From Plumapathes pennacea (taxonomy: Eukaryota; Cnidaria; Anthozoa; Antipatharia; Myriopathidae): DNA of 64,000 nucleotides. A program made the position numbers and the translations under genes. Where the stretch lies: assembly GCA_964036295.1 (NCBI GenBank), contig OZ038462.1:40963680-41027679 (forward strand), read 5' to 3'. Every line of letters starts with the position of its first letter. Position 1 is the stretch's first letter. This document shows positions 13,001 to 42,058 of the stretch, one piece after another. Under the pieces are notes generated by a model. That model had not been told where the DNA came from. It did not search any database and saw only the letters and a list, made by a program, of their open reading frames with translations.

Positions 13001-16000
13001 GTCACCAACAACAGTCTTTCTGGAGACTACTCTAGCCCGGATGATCACAACCAACCTACAGTAGTTGTAATATTAATTACAATTTTTGATAACGTACCGT
13101 GTCTGCCTGTCGCTGGAGCTGCTCGTACTTCAAGTGTTTGTCTTTGAATGATACATCTCTTTGATTGCTTCGCTTTATCAACTTGTCGATCTCTCCTGGG
13201 CCCCATGACTTTGGACGCGTTCTGGCAATGCGGACTGCAGAGTCCTGAAAAGGAATTCCCACCATTATCTTGGTTGAGATGCGAGGTTTATTGGTAAGCT
13301 GGATAACTGGTCTGATTCCAATACAGTGGAACTTCGCCTTAAGACCACCCCGTTATTACGGCCATCTCGTTATTACGGTCACTTTGTTTGTCCCGAAGAA
13401 CGCCCAGTCATTTTCTTATCTGAAAACCCCGTTAATCCGGCCACCTCGTTAATACGCGGTTTGTGGGTATTTTTCATTGTTTAAAGGTGACTTTTAACGT
13501 CATTTATAGTATTTCTTTCTGGCAGAACAAACTAACAAACTATTACAATCGCATAGATGCATGCATACATCCTTACATGGGGCATAATCATAAGACATAT
13601 TTTATCCCAAAACTTCGAAAACGCGCCAAAACAGACAAGTACACATACAGACAGACAGACAGACAGACATACCAATTCATATTAATCCATACATGCATAC
13701 ATAGAAAACATACAACACGCAAATATTCATAAAACTTCAATTTCATGATTTAAAGTTTTCTTTTCATCTACTGACTGTCTCGTACCCTTGCTGTATTTCT
13801 GTCCTGCTCTTCAAATAATTTCTGCTTTCCTTTCAAGTCCACCTTCGCTCGACTGCCGAGAGAAATTGGTGGCGGTGATGTCACTTCGCTATCTGTCGAG
13901 CTGCTACCGCGAGTGGGCATGCGCATCTTTTCTTGGAGAGCTGCTGACTCCTGCACACGATAAGAACAAGTTTCAGAAACTATTATACGTTACGTCAGAG
14001 AATGCATGTACTTGCATACATCTAGTGTGTGTAGTGTGTGTGCTTGTGTGAGAGTTTGTGGAGAACATACTTACCCTCTCGGTGTGTATGCGTGCTTGTT
14101 TGTGAGAGTTTGTGGAGGTCATATTTACCCTCTCGGTGTGTATGCGAGCTTGTGTGAGAGTTTTTGGAGGTGCATATTTACCCTCTCGGCCTGCCGATCT
14201 CTCTGGCTGTAGAAGCTTCTATTGTCCGACATGACGTCAGTGAATGCGCGCGTGCGCCGTTCGTCTTCCAAGTTCTTTTCCTCTCCGAATAAACTGCTAC
14301 CGGTTGACTTCCGTCTAGAGTACTTGTCTGTCCGAAGACTAGCCTCCTAAAGAAAGATCCGTCACCAAAGAATAACGAGTGATGAGTATTGATGACTGCA
14401 CAATTTAACAGCTCGCCTTGACGCTGTCTTAAGAAAATGAATTCCGATTTCCTCTTCAGTCCTCGACGGAGATATAATATATCGTACAGTATGGAAAACT
14501 TGGCTTTTGATAGCTTGCTCAGTCGAAACTTGATTAGACTATCAATCCTCAACTTATCACAGTCCCCCAAACTTTGGCCTTAGACGATACACAAAAGACT
14601 CGGTAGAGTTTTTTTTTTTATCCAAAACGAAGTTTCCAAGATCTTATCGTGTGTGTTGTCACTAGAAGAACCACAAATACTTACCCTAATGGCTTGCTGC
14701 TCTATTTGCTTGAATTTCTCTCTTTTTTCTTGTATACTGAGCTGAGAGAGGATTTTCTCTTCTCTTCTGTTTGATGAAAGCTGGCCGTGTGATTTCGAGT
14801 CTACAAAGCGGTTCCCTTCAACAGAGTGTCGGTTGCGAGATTCACGGCTCCTATTTGCCCCGTCAATACTTCTGCGGCGTATTTGTGAATACGGCTCCTG
14901 CTTGGACGACAAAGGGTGAATAATGCGCGCTAAGGAAATTGTTATTACTTGGAAATGAAAAACACATTAAAAGCCAACACAATTAAAAGAAACAACGTAC
15001 ATAGCAAAGCCACTGTATCCCCCCCCCCCCCCCCCCCCCCATCCATCCTGGAGGAGCGTAGATATTGGTTGTTTATACTGATTGTGTATGCGTCAGCGCC
15101 CAGCGTGGATATTTGTGTGTACATGTGCGGATATTAAACAATTATTGGACGAGGTTGAGCAAAAAATCAAGGTGATTTGTCAGCAGTGGCGAGCAGACAA
15201 TTATTCAAAAGAAATAAACAATTGATCTGCGAGATTACGGCATGTTGCGATAACCGAGTCCAATAATATTGTTTTATCATTCGTCTATTTGCTTTTAGTA
15301 CATGTACCAAATGATAGTTGTATTTACACGAGTGCTCATACAAACGCGCGGCTGTGGGTACAGTAATAATTGATCTCCTTACCGGAAGAAGATGCTTGAA
15401 GCAGTTCTGATGAAGGACGGGCCCCCGAAAACCTTGTCTGCGTGCAACTTTTTCTAACCAGAAGATTGTGATAGCGACCTGCCAAACGAGCAAAAAAATT
15501 GGCGTTTTGTGCGGCACTCCCTCTACATTATCACCTCTCAGACTCGGCAAAAATACTCAATGTCTATCGCAGAAAAGTCGGCGGCAAAATGACGTCATCT
15601 TGCGCATGCGCTTATGAAAGCATGCCTGCCAGGCAAATTCGCGAACATATACGACTACTGTTAAGGTGGTGTTACACTGGTCGATTTGCAATGATACGAT
15701 GTTGAACTAAAAATCGTTCAGGTGTAACACCCCATTGCGAACGATTTTTCGCGATGTTTGCAGTGCTGCAACGCGTTGCAAGTTTTTGAAAGCGATTCAA
15801 AAACTTGTAACACCGCTGCGTGAATTTGAAGCGAATCGGCGTTGCAAATCGTCGTTGCAAATCGACCAGTGCAACACCAGCTTTAGTGTAATTTGAATCG
15901 ACTTGAGGTTGAGCCTGTGATGAGGATTGATAAGGGTCATCACATCGGTGTTATGTCTAATCGTAATATCACAAATGTTTTGAAGGAATTAGTTTAATAA

Positions 16001-19000
16001 TGCTTGAAAGTTGCGATATTGACGACTCAAGTCCACTTCCCACGGATATTGGAAAACCGATTATTTTCTTATAAGTTCGTCAAAGATTCGATGAAAACTC
16101 GGGGGAGTCAACTGAAGGTCATAGCCGTCTGTGACCTAAATAAACCGATTTCTCTGGGGTATTTTATGATTTCAAAGTATGCAAATTTTTGTTGATACAT
16201 CGCTTCAAGTGTTAATCCTCGCTGTACGAAGAAAAAGATTATTTTGTTCGTATCTTGTACTTCTCAGTGAACACTATTTTTTCCTGAGCTATGGAACAGG
16301 ATACAGCACGGACATTTCTAGCAACATGGCTACCCCCAGAAAACATATTTAGATCAATCGTAATGACGGACGTGCTGAAAAGCAAGACAAAATGTAAACA
16401 AGTACATCCGTGGCAGCACAGTGTTCTAAATTACAATATTGCCGAAAAATTTAACGCAAACATTAGAAATGGAATTAATCGCAACAATACAATGTCAATT
16501 TTGCGCAGAAGTTGAATCTACTCCGAATTGAATTTGCGAACTTTATATATAGGTTTATATGAATCAAGGCGTAACCGTGAACGACATGCACTATCCAGGC
16601 TTTAATAATCGACTTCGGTTTAAATTGCATTTGAACAACGACTGGCAGATAATTCGTGCTGGTGTGTCTGTGTCGGTCTGTATCCTGTGTAATCGCACAG
16701 AAGGCTCGTAATAACGTTGACCTTTTATCTCGGTCGAAGAAACCGTTTGGTTTACAGTTAAAACAGCTGCTTTTTACGAGATCAAGCTCAACAAATTATC
16801 TGGGCTGCTACCTCGGTTGCGACTAAAGATGGATCATAGACTGTCTTTCCTGGGAACCAAAAGTTTCGCCGGCAGAGGGCTCAAGCGATATTTGATGCAA
16901 ACGCCGAATATGATTGCTAATTTGTCTACTTACGTTTTGAAGTCTCTTTTGCGATTCCTTTGCCCGTGAGGCACTGAAAACACAGAGAAGGTGCAATGGT
17001 TACCAACTGAGCCAAGATGAAAACAGAGATAAGTTGCCCAGAATGCTTCACAGATCAGAACCGCGCAAAAAGGAAGATTGCAAACCTCTAGCGACGCAAG
17101 CGTTTTAAAGTGTAAACAAATCAAAAGCTTGACACTTTTAAATGCAAATCCGGTATAAGCGTCACCGCAGATCAATCCCAGATGCGGGTCGTTATCCGTT
17201 TGCGAGCGTTCACGAACGTTTTTAACACCGTAACGCACCCTTATGGCGTGCACTCTTAATCGTGCGACCATGTAATAAGGAATGCTGGGAATTGAAATAG
17301 TTTGTTTGACCCATATGCGTCATAACGGAAGTTGCTGTACAAAAGAAGCCGCATTAAGTCAAAAGTCTGTTCCTTGAATAAATACATACTAAATACACAG
17401 GCATTTCGGTAAGACCGTTATACTGTCACCCCCAACCCCCCCCCCCCCCCCCCCCCCCATCTCGCTCTTGCAATCAGTGCGATAGTTAATTAGAAAGCAC
17501 AAGATATTTTTATGCATGTTATATGACGGAGATTTAACAAACACTCACTAAATATTACGCAGCCAGACTGACCCTTGAGGGAATATTAAGAACTTCCTGA
17601 GAAGAAATTTTTGACTTGAGCAAACAGGGCAATTCGGCCTTTTTCTCGGTTCTTGGGTGGTTCAGGGGCTGGTAGAATAAAGGCAGAAATGTGGAATGAT
17701 ATAGCACAGCTAAATTCTATTCTGACAATGTTACAAAATGGAAGGATGAAAAATGGGGTACAAGTATTCTTAGTATGACTCCATGAGTTTCTCGATAAGT
17801 TTGCAGCCGACCAGCCGTCATATTTCAGTATGTGGGCCGTACAGCGAGTTTGTAATGTTAATTTGGCTCAACTTTTGAAGAAAGAATGAATGTTATGACA
17901 AAATACAAACACAAAAGATAGTCCAAGTGCTGTGGTATTGTTCCAGTTCGTGAGGTCATACCCGCATTCTTTTTAGTGACAACTCCCAAAGTCTTAAACA
18001 TGCAAACACGCACGGCGGGAAATAAGTAAAGTTTCACTAAAACTCGGACTATGTTACCGTTGGGTTTAGATGCATCGTAGAAGGAGGTGAATTAAACTAC
18101 AAGTTAATGGGTTATCACTTTTTTATACCGTCCACCATTTCATATCTTTGACCCCGACCCAGTTGAGCGTGTAATCAATTATAAATTATAGCATTTTCCA
18201 AGCGATTTTTCTGTTTCAACAAGGTCTAGTTACGGAAGCCCATCATAGAAGTTTCTTGCGACAGACCCCAGAATCATTTCCCGGTCATTATTAGATGCCG
18301 TACGCATGGAACATGCAAAGTCACACAGGTTAAAAATTACAATTATTATCATTTTGAACCACCGGGTGTCGATATGGTTTGTTCACACAACACCTGGGCT
18401 CGTATTTTCACGTCCGGATTTTTTTCTTGCAGCAAAGCTTTGTAGCTCAAGCTGTCATGATTTGGTTGCGATAGCAATAAGCCGTTTCAAAGTTACCTTA
18501 AGTTGCCTTTGTTTTGAAAAAATTGATCTTTATAAGTCTTTCATATGGAAATAAGTCATATTCACTCTGAGTCAGTTGTTTGTTACAGCACGATTACCAT
18601 TTTATTCTAAAAATGGTAATGGGAATTGGGGTAACTACAGAATAACCCCCCACTAATTGTCAAATATTTCAGAGTGCTTTGTAGAATAAGGGAAAAGAAG
18701 AACGGTTTCATTGTTATTAAAATTCACTAAAATAAGATACGGGGTATTTTGAGTTTGATGAGTCTTCGATAAAAACCCTGTAACTCTTTGGGCAAGAGGT
18801 TGTAAAAATTATTTGATATAGCGTATAACAGTCTACATTTGAACACAACCTATTATATATAATCGCATTCATACGGCAAAGGCTCTTGCACTGTGCCTTG
18901 TTTTGGAACGGGAAACTCGGAATTGACACCTGCTCGTGTACATATATGTGCTCGATAGGTGCAAGTTTCTGTGATTTCAAATTACCGAACCAGCATTATA

Positions 19001-21908
19001 ATGAGTGTAAGCATTGTATAGAATCGACCAAAACTTGAAGAAAGGGTGCCAAACCTGAAACTTAACTAAATCATATTTCGATTATTAGTTGAAGGACAAC
19101 CTTCAATTTTCTCTTTCAGTCCCCCACCAGAGATACATCATACCGTACGGAGAACTTGGCTTTTGATTGCTTGTCCAGATGAAACCTGATTGAAGTATTG
19201 ATTCTGATCAATCTGCATACATTTTTTTCTTGGGTGGTTGGGAAAATCTGCACTACGAATTGGGAGTGAAACAGGTAAAGAGCAGGACACCCACATATAT
19301 AAAATCATTAGTGGAAGATTGAATGACTAGACTCCACTAGTTCGTATACCGCTGAAACAACAAACGTCGTTTTTAAAAACAGATTCAGATTTAGTAAATT
19401 TACGGACTATACGGGCAATGTAAACAACATCTGTCACTCCAATCTAACAGCAGAAAAAGCAGTAGTGTACATAAGTCTAACTCTACAAATTTATATGTTT
19501 TAAATCCTTTTAACCACTATGAAGAATTTTTAGTACATTATTATTGTTATACATACACTGTTATTTTTATCATGTCATTGTCGTTATAGTCCCTACGGTT
19601 TTATCCGGCCTGTAACCTATTAACTGGAGTGGTTTTAACCGGCCTGTAACCAGTGTTAATTGGAGGGTTTTAACCGGTCTATAACCCGTTTTAATTGGAG
19701 TGGTTTAACCGGCCTGTTAACCGTATTCATATGAAGGGCTTACATTGAGTTGCGGCGTTGCCCAAGGACGTCTTGCAAGTCATTGACATCAAAGAGGTGT
19801 AGCTTCTTGAGACCCAGATTCTCACATCCTTTCAGGAATAGGTTAATGTTATCCTGCAGAGGAAAAATCGAAAAGAACCAGGTTACTTCTTGATTCTCGA
19901 CGTGAAACAAATAGCAGAAAAACTGGTTGAATCGTATAAATCGTATTCATTCTGTGCTCTTGGCCAATTGAACCATGCATGCGCGATTTTTGCTCTTACT
20001 CAAAATCCGAACGCAGTGCGTTCAGTTTAGGTCGTTTAGACAACAGCAACAACGGGCGTCAAGAACAACAACAGCAGCGACCACAACAACAACAATAACA
20101 ACAAAAGCAACAAACAAAACAAACCCAACACAGTAAAAGCCCGTTCGAGCAGTGAAGAACACAACTTACGATTCCAGCATAAGCCGCTGCGGCACGGTTC
20201 ACCCGACCGACCGGTATACCAATGTTCTCAAGCAGCCTGGGGTCAAAAACAGACATGGAAAATAATAGGACTACTAAATCAAATAAGTACGAGGAAAAAG
20301 TTAGTCCGGCATAGTTGTAGTTATAAGTCAAAAAAGGTATTTTATTTCTGGAAGCTAACGGTGCGTCTATCATTAAAACAAGGGCCAAAGTTTTCCCCAG
20401 CTGCCTCATGGACTGGGAGCGAGGGTGTTCACCGGATCTGGCCCACTTGTTTGTGACAGAGCGTCTTAGAATATCAAAGTACCAGCCGATTCTCCCAAAA
20501 TGTATATTATTCACGTTCTCCTGGTGTGCAAGAAAAAAAAAAACGGTTAAAAAGAAGTCCTTCTTCCCAATTGATATACAGTATACACCAGCAATGTTGA
20601 TTCCCTTGCGGGAGAAATTTCAGGTTTTGGGCCGACGTTCAATCCCAGGAGTCCTTAGCCTGCAACAGTAGAGCCGTCTTAGGTCGGGAGGAGTTGGAAC
20701 CAAATGCTGACATTTCACGGGCTTGAGATGAGTGCACAAAAAAGTACTGGAAACGAGCCTGTCTTTTCTGTGTTTGTGGCTGTTCCGTGCATGCTACAAA
20801 ACATGCATGTCAGTACTTGCTGTCCGAGACAAGCATCTTTGAAATTCTACTAAAGTCGATGCCACTCACTACTCGCCTTTTGTCTCCGCGATTTGTTCAA
20901 ATCTCGATCAATTCAGTTTCGCCTCTATGCGGGAGAAATCATCGCTTACGCGGGCAAGTCCCGCATATAAATGTGAGGGTAAATTGGCAAGTCAATCGCG
21001 CTCCCTATTCTGCTGAATATCGGCCGCAAACATGACAGCAATAATAACATATCCAGTTTGTGGTTTTGGCCCTGATAATACAGGTTGTAATATTGGTATT
21101 GTTATGCGCAAAACAAAAGCCTTTACATAACATAACTTATTTGTCACTGAGGACGACTGATTAAATTGCCAATTTCCGTAACGAGTTTTGGAACAAAACA
21201 GACAACCCCTATGCAGTTCAAGTGCCATTCATTTGTCAGATACGAAGTCGAGTGAAGGTGTTTTCTCGCTAAACCGCTCGACCGATGCTAATGCGAAGTT
21301 TCAAGTTAAACTTGTAACGTTCATCTGCTGTTGTGTATGTTTTGTGTGCCAACTACGGGACGATAAATCGCGTAAACGCGAAGACACACTCAAGCGCTGC
21401 ACTGTTTTATATTCACTGCGCATGTGTATATGTGCGAAATATTTACTTCCCAAAAGAAAACTCTTTGTATGCTTTTACGATCGCTCGTGAATTGCTCGAT
21501 CTCGCCACAGCTTCTTGAGGAAGATTAACAGCGTGATAAGATGAGCCGTGCGAGGTTCACAGCCATCAATCGTAGCACCAGATAATGAATGAGAAAGCTC
21601 GATTTACTGACTTCTGGACCGCGCTATGTATACTCACTCGCAAAGGAGAAGCCCGTTAGCCAGCGACTCTCGAAAATCGTCCGTCTTAAAGTGTTTGCCA
21701 GTGACTACCTAATGATGTGCAAAAGAAGACACGTATCTTTAAACAAATGTAACCTTCTGACACACAGACATATACCGCAGACATGATTTAACCAGGCGTC
21801 ATGCAGACGGACGACCGTACTGACCTCAATCCACCGTCGAGACTCGACCAACGCCGCATCTGAGTTTACGAACTCGGCATATTTGCGCCTTACTTCCTTA
21901 AGCGACAT
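4070..21908 (-). CDS. LIMCH1: LIM and calponin-homology domain protein, LIMCH1/LMO7-like
   Basis: Coding exons (- strand, 5' to 3'): 21908-21825, 21708-21638, one unresolved short exon, 20236-20170, 19853-19744, 16973-16934, 14897-14685, 14346-14182, 13950-13786, 13244-13098, 12578-12423, 10749-10615, 9881-9729, 8916-6351, 6073-4070. All have AG/GT borders and matching phases, apart from the gap. The first exons give a type CH domain (RRWIE, VTGKHFKTDDFRESLANG, LLENIGIPVGRVNRAAAAYA, DNINLFLKGCENLGLKK). The middle is charged and probably coiled. The last exon ends in a full LIM domain (about 4086-4256): CEYC, HLHC, CVVC and CERC supply the eight zinc ligands. Family members bind actin and non-muscle myosin at junctions and stress fibres. 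The C-terminal exon after 4070 is not resolved; the ATG at 21908 has a good Kozak context (CACCATGTC). Confidence 0.9.
6351..8916 (-). repeat. Giant exon of the LIMCH1-like gene with ~70-aa protein repeats
   Basis: This 2,566 bp exon encodes at least five tandem units of about 70 residues. Each unit carries a E-M-P-W-R-x-E-(V/L)-(R/K)-x-L core followed by a (P/A)REE-type acidic stretch; the cores lie near 7325, 7530, 7737, 7954 and 8156. A second motif, (S/K)Y-x-D-(F/Y), precedes most cores (near 7160, 7405, 7617, 7828, 8245 and 8405), followed by a basic VP/PP segment and an RE-rich helix. The pattern is clear in the translation. A link to the conserved LMO7/LIMCH1 central region is possible but not checked. 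Confidence 0.8.
9195..9685. repeat. Poly-C tract and poly-G tract about 460 bp apart
   Basis: A run of mostly C (about 9199-9233) and a run of mostly G (about 9655-9684) flank a segment with several TCAAATGCCC motifs in either orientation. The whole unit is roughly palindromic at its ends. It lies in the intron between exons 9729-9881 and 6351-8916 of the LIMCH1-like gene. Confidence 0.6.
13325..13460. mobile_element. pogo/Tigger-like MITE fragment
   Basis: The left end reads TACAGTGGAACTT, which resembles the pogo/Tigger terminal consensus after a TA. The body contains repeated TCGTTATTACGG and TTAATCCGGCC words. The right end is not clear, so this is a fragment or a degraded copy. Confidence 0.4.
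13648..13668. repeat. (ACAG)n microsatellite
   Basis: A short run of the tetranucleotide ACAG/GACA lies in an intron of the LIMCH1-like gene. Confidence 0.8.
14029..14187. repeat. 53-54 bp minisatellite, three units, overlapping a splice donor
   Basis: Three units of about 53-54 bp (TGTGAGAGTTTGTGGAG ... TTTACCCTCTCGG). On the - strand each unit contains CCGAGAGG|GTAA, i.e. the end of exon 14182-14346 plus its 5' splice site. Donor copies sit at 14181/14180, 14128/14127 and 14074/14073. Confidence 0.8.
15658..15887. mobile_element. Harbinger-type MITE
   Basis: Terminal inverted repeats of about 28 bp, AGGTGGTGTTACACTGGTCG on the left and AGCTGGTGTTGCACTGGTCG when the right end is read in reverse, continuing through ATTTGCAA. 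TTA stands on both sides, which fits the TWA duplication of the PIF/Harbinger superfamily. The interior has short internal repeats (GCGATTCAAA, CGTTGCAA) and no coding capacity. Confidence 0.7.
16974..19743. other. Large intron of the LIMCH1-like gene
   Basis: No coding exon recognised in this 2.8 kb. It holds a poly-C run (17437-17458), a degenerate CCCTTTCACTCCC-family element (about 19110-19270) and a tandem repeat (19594-19725). ORFs of 80-113 codons here have no recognisable domain. Confidence 0.6.
19594..19725. repeat. Tandem repeat, about 37 bp, four units
   Basis: Four imperfect copies of GGTTTTAACCGGCCTGTAAC followed by a (T)TAATTGGAGT segment. Each unit contains the palindrome TTAACCGG. 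The array is in an intron, just 3' (on the - strand) of the third resolved CH exon. Confidence 0.8.
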
Positions 21909-39454
<17,546 letters not shown>

Positions 39455-40996
39455 AAAGGATCAGCAATACATTCATTTGACTGGCTGTTAACCATGAACA
39501 TTTTTTACATGCACTGGTGGTGCCTTCATTGTCAAGATCACAACTTGCTGTCACCTGTTCTTGCTGATTGTTGTGCATTTCGCTTCTTTGTGCATGGTGT
39601 GTAATGTGGTCGGCAGTGTAGTATCATCTGTTGTATCAGAAAGGTTTTTGTAACATTACAGTCTATTCAGATTTTCTTAGGTTTGAATTAACTACAAAAA
39701 TATACTGTAAACACAGCTTTTTATAAGAATCCTAATGTTTTGATATGGTATTTTCTTTTCATAATCATTAGGGATAGACACTGAAGTCCCTTTTTTTTTA
39801 CATTTAAGTTCTCTAGGTACATAGTTCAAATAATATTATTTCGTGATTCCTAAAACTAAGTAAATGTGGTAGTCTAACAAGGTGAAGGTACGTGTGATGT
39901 AGTTAGACGTACCGCATATTCTGATAAAACTATGAAATAATACAAAAATTGCAGTACTTTCTGACAATTGTCAAAGGAAACCACAATATTGTTCATGTAA
40001 TGCTTTAGTACTTAACTGCCATTTGACTAGTTTGAGAAAGGTGTACAACATGCTGTGGCCAATTAGATTAGAGAATGAAATGTTGTCAACCAATCAAAAT
40101 GTGAGACAAAAACCCAGTCATGAAAGCAACCACAAGTTACTTTTTTGTTTATTTTTCACCACCACTGTGATTGGTTCTCTGATTTCCATTGGTTTTGGTT
40201 TCACAATCTGATGAGTCATTTGAACACCATTCTCCAAAGTCATCATTAAGTTATGAGATTTAGTAATTTGCTTCTTTTGTTCCAAAATAATAAAATCTCC
40301 TTTTGACAACAGCCAGAAACACCCTGTGTATTAATTTGGTATTGAAGATATTATTTATGATTGAGTACATTACCACATGGTAGAGTTGTCCAAAAAGAAC
40401 ATCTTGTCATAACAGCTGATCCCAGGGGGGGGATCAGCTGTAAAGTAAAAACATCAAAAGAGTGCTATAACAGGAAGGATCCTTGTATGGTAGTAGTATA
40501 AGCTGGAAAAGGAAAGTAATTATACTGTTTGACATAAATTCTAGAATGCTAGGGCACACTTTTTATCAACCCTGCCAAAATCTTTCGTCTCAAAAATGGG
40601 CCACCAGAAAATTTCTAACCCAGAAAAGGTCCACCCAAACATATATAACCCAAAAACAGGACCAAAAATAGGACCAAAAACAGGACCAAAAATCTCAAAT
40701 TTCAAACCAAAAAGACTGTTGCACCTCCCCACCACTACTATACCTGAGTACCACCCACCCCCCCCGACCTGATTATTAAGACTCCTAACCCTTTCTCTTA
40801 ACACACATTACAAAGACCCATACCAAAGATGGTACCAATGCAAATTGTGAATTCCAGCAAATACAACTTGACCATCCCATTCCTGAGTAATTTTCTCCTT
40901 CAGTCAGTTTTCCAGTTCAGACATAAAGTATGGAGAAATTGCCACTTGATAGCTTGCTCAGATGAAAGGTGATTGGCTTGTTTTTCACTACATCAC
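39455..40996. other. Convergent intergenic region, HSPA4 3' UTR and F-box gene 3' side
   Basis: No further gene recognised. It contains the HSPA4 3' UTR, a candidate polyadenylation signal AATAAA at 40289-40294, a short perfect inverted repeat CAGCTGATCCC/GGGATCAGCTG near 40412-40440, a run of AGGACCAAAAA units (40660-40700) and a degraded CCCTTTCACTCCC-family element (about 40876-41010). Confidence 0.55.
40289..40294 (+). terminator. Candidate polyadenylation signal for HSPA4
   Basis: First AATAAA after the HSPA4 stop codon. It would give a 3' UTR of about 850 nt. An alternative non-canonical signal nearer the stop cannot be excluded. Confidence 0.35.
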
Positions 40997-42024
40997 TCAC
41001 ATACTTTTTTCTTGAATGAACACCACATCCAAATCACACCAACTACCTTGCACCCAAGGGGATCTGCTTGGCCTGCATACAACTAACTCCCCATAGTAAT
41101 TGAGCACTGTAAGTTTTTTCATTTTTTTCACAAGCTCTTCAAGAAGTTCATCAGGTACTTTGTTGCACTGTTGCCCATCCAGGTAACTCAGCTTTGGCAT
41201 TTGTTCTGGGAGTTCTTTCAGAGGTTCTCCTAGGATTAATTTTAATCCACACAGATTCAAGTCCACTATTTTGTGGCATTTTGTCACAATGTGCCAAAGC
41301 CCAACATCTGTGATGTCCCAGCACCAGGATATATTAAGGCTCACCAGATTTTGACAACTGAAAGAAACACAGTAGTTTATTTGAATGGTCATATTGCAAG
41401 TCCACACTATTTTGTTTAGTGATTATTGGAGAGATTACACCAAAGCAATACTACCCATCCAGACACAGTATGGCTTGTTTCCATTAATTGTTTAAAGTTT
41501 TGCATCAGGAATAGGAATGGTGCAAAAAAATATGTTGCAGTGGAGGTCGACTGTACTCCCATCCCCCCATTCCCTCTTCCCTTCACCATATAATTTTCTT
41601 GCACCATTCACTACTCCCATAAGCAAAACTTAGGCTTGAAAGGAATTTGGTTCACAAGCAGAAAAGGACTAGTTGTGCTGATCGGTATGTACAGTTATAT
41701 ATATATAATTATATATTTATAAAATAACTATGATACTACATGCACCCTGATTGGCTAAATAACCCTGTTAGATGAGAGTATATTACACGCTGACGTGATA
41801 CGTGATATTTTTTACTTGACTAATAATTATTTTATATAAGAAATATATAACGTGTTCCCGTGTAATATAGTCTCATCTAAACACTTGGGAAGTTGGAAGA
41901 ACACAAGAGTAGCGCCGGAAACCACTCAGCAGCCTCATGGTTTCCTTACACTACTCTCGTGTTCTCCCAACTTCCCGTGTGTTTAGATGAGGCTATATTA
42001 CACAGTGACGTGTTATATATTTCT

Positions 42025-42058
<34 letters not shown>

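Larger units (their letters stand above)
9729..14897 (-). repeat. Array of seven symmetric repeat exons in the LIMCH1-like gene
   Basis: Seven exons (213, 165, 165, 147, 156, 135 and 153 bp) are all phase 0 at both ends and multiples of 3. Most start with (E/D)SA-type residues followed by L-(Q/R) and end with a helix of the form K-x-x-(F/Y)-E-x-L-x-x-Q-A. Examples of the end motif are KFEELDQQAQK (9729 exon), KFEKLDHQAQK (12423 exon) and MFENLERQASE (10615 exon). They look like successive duplications of one exon; the next exon (8916) starts with the same type of head. Confidence 0.8.

Noticed and set aside
13648-14187. CRISPR-like array
   Set aside because: The repeats are tandem without unique spacers, in a eukaryotic intron.
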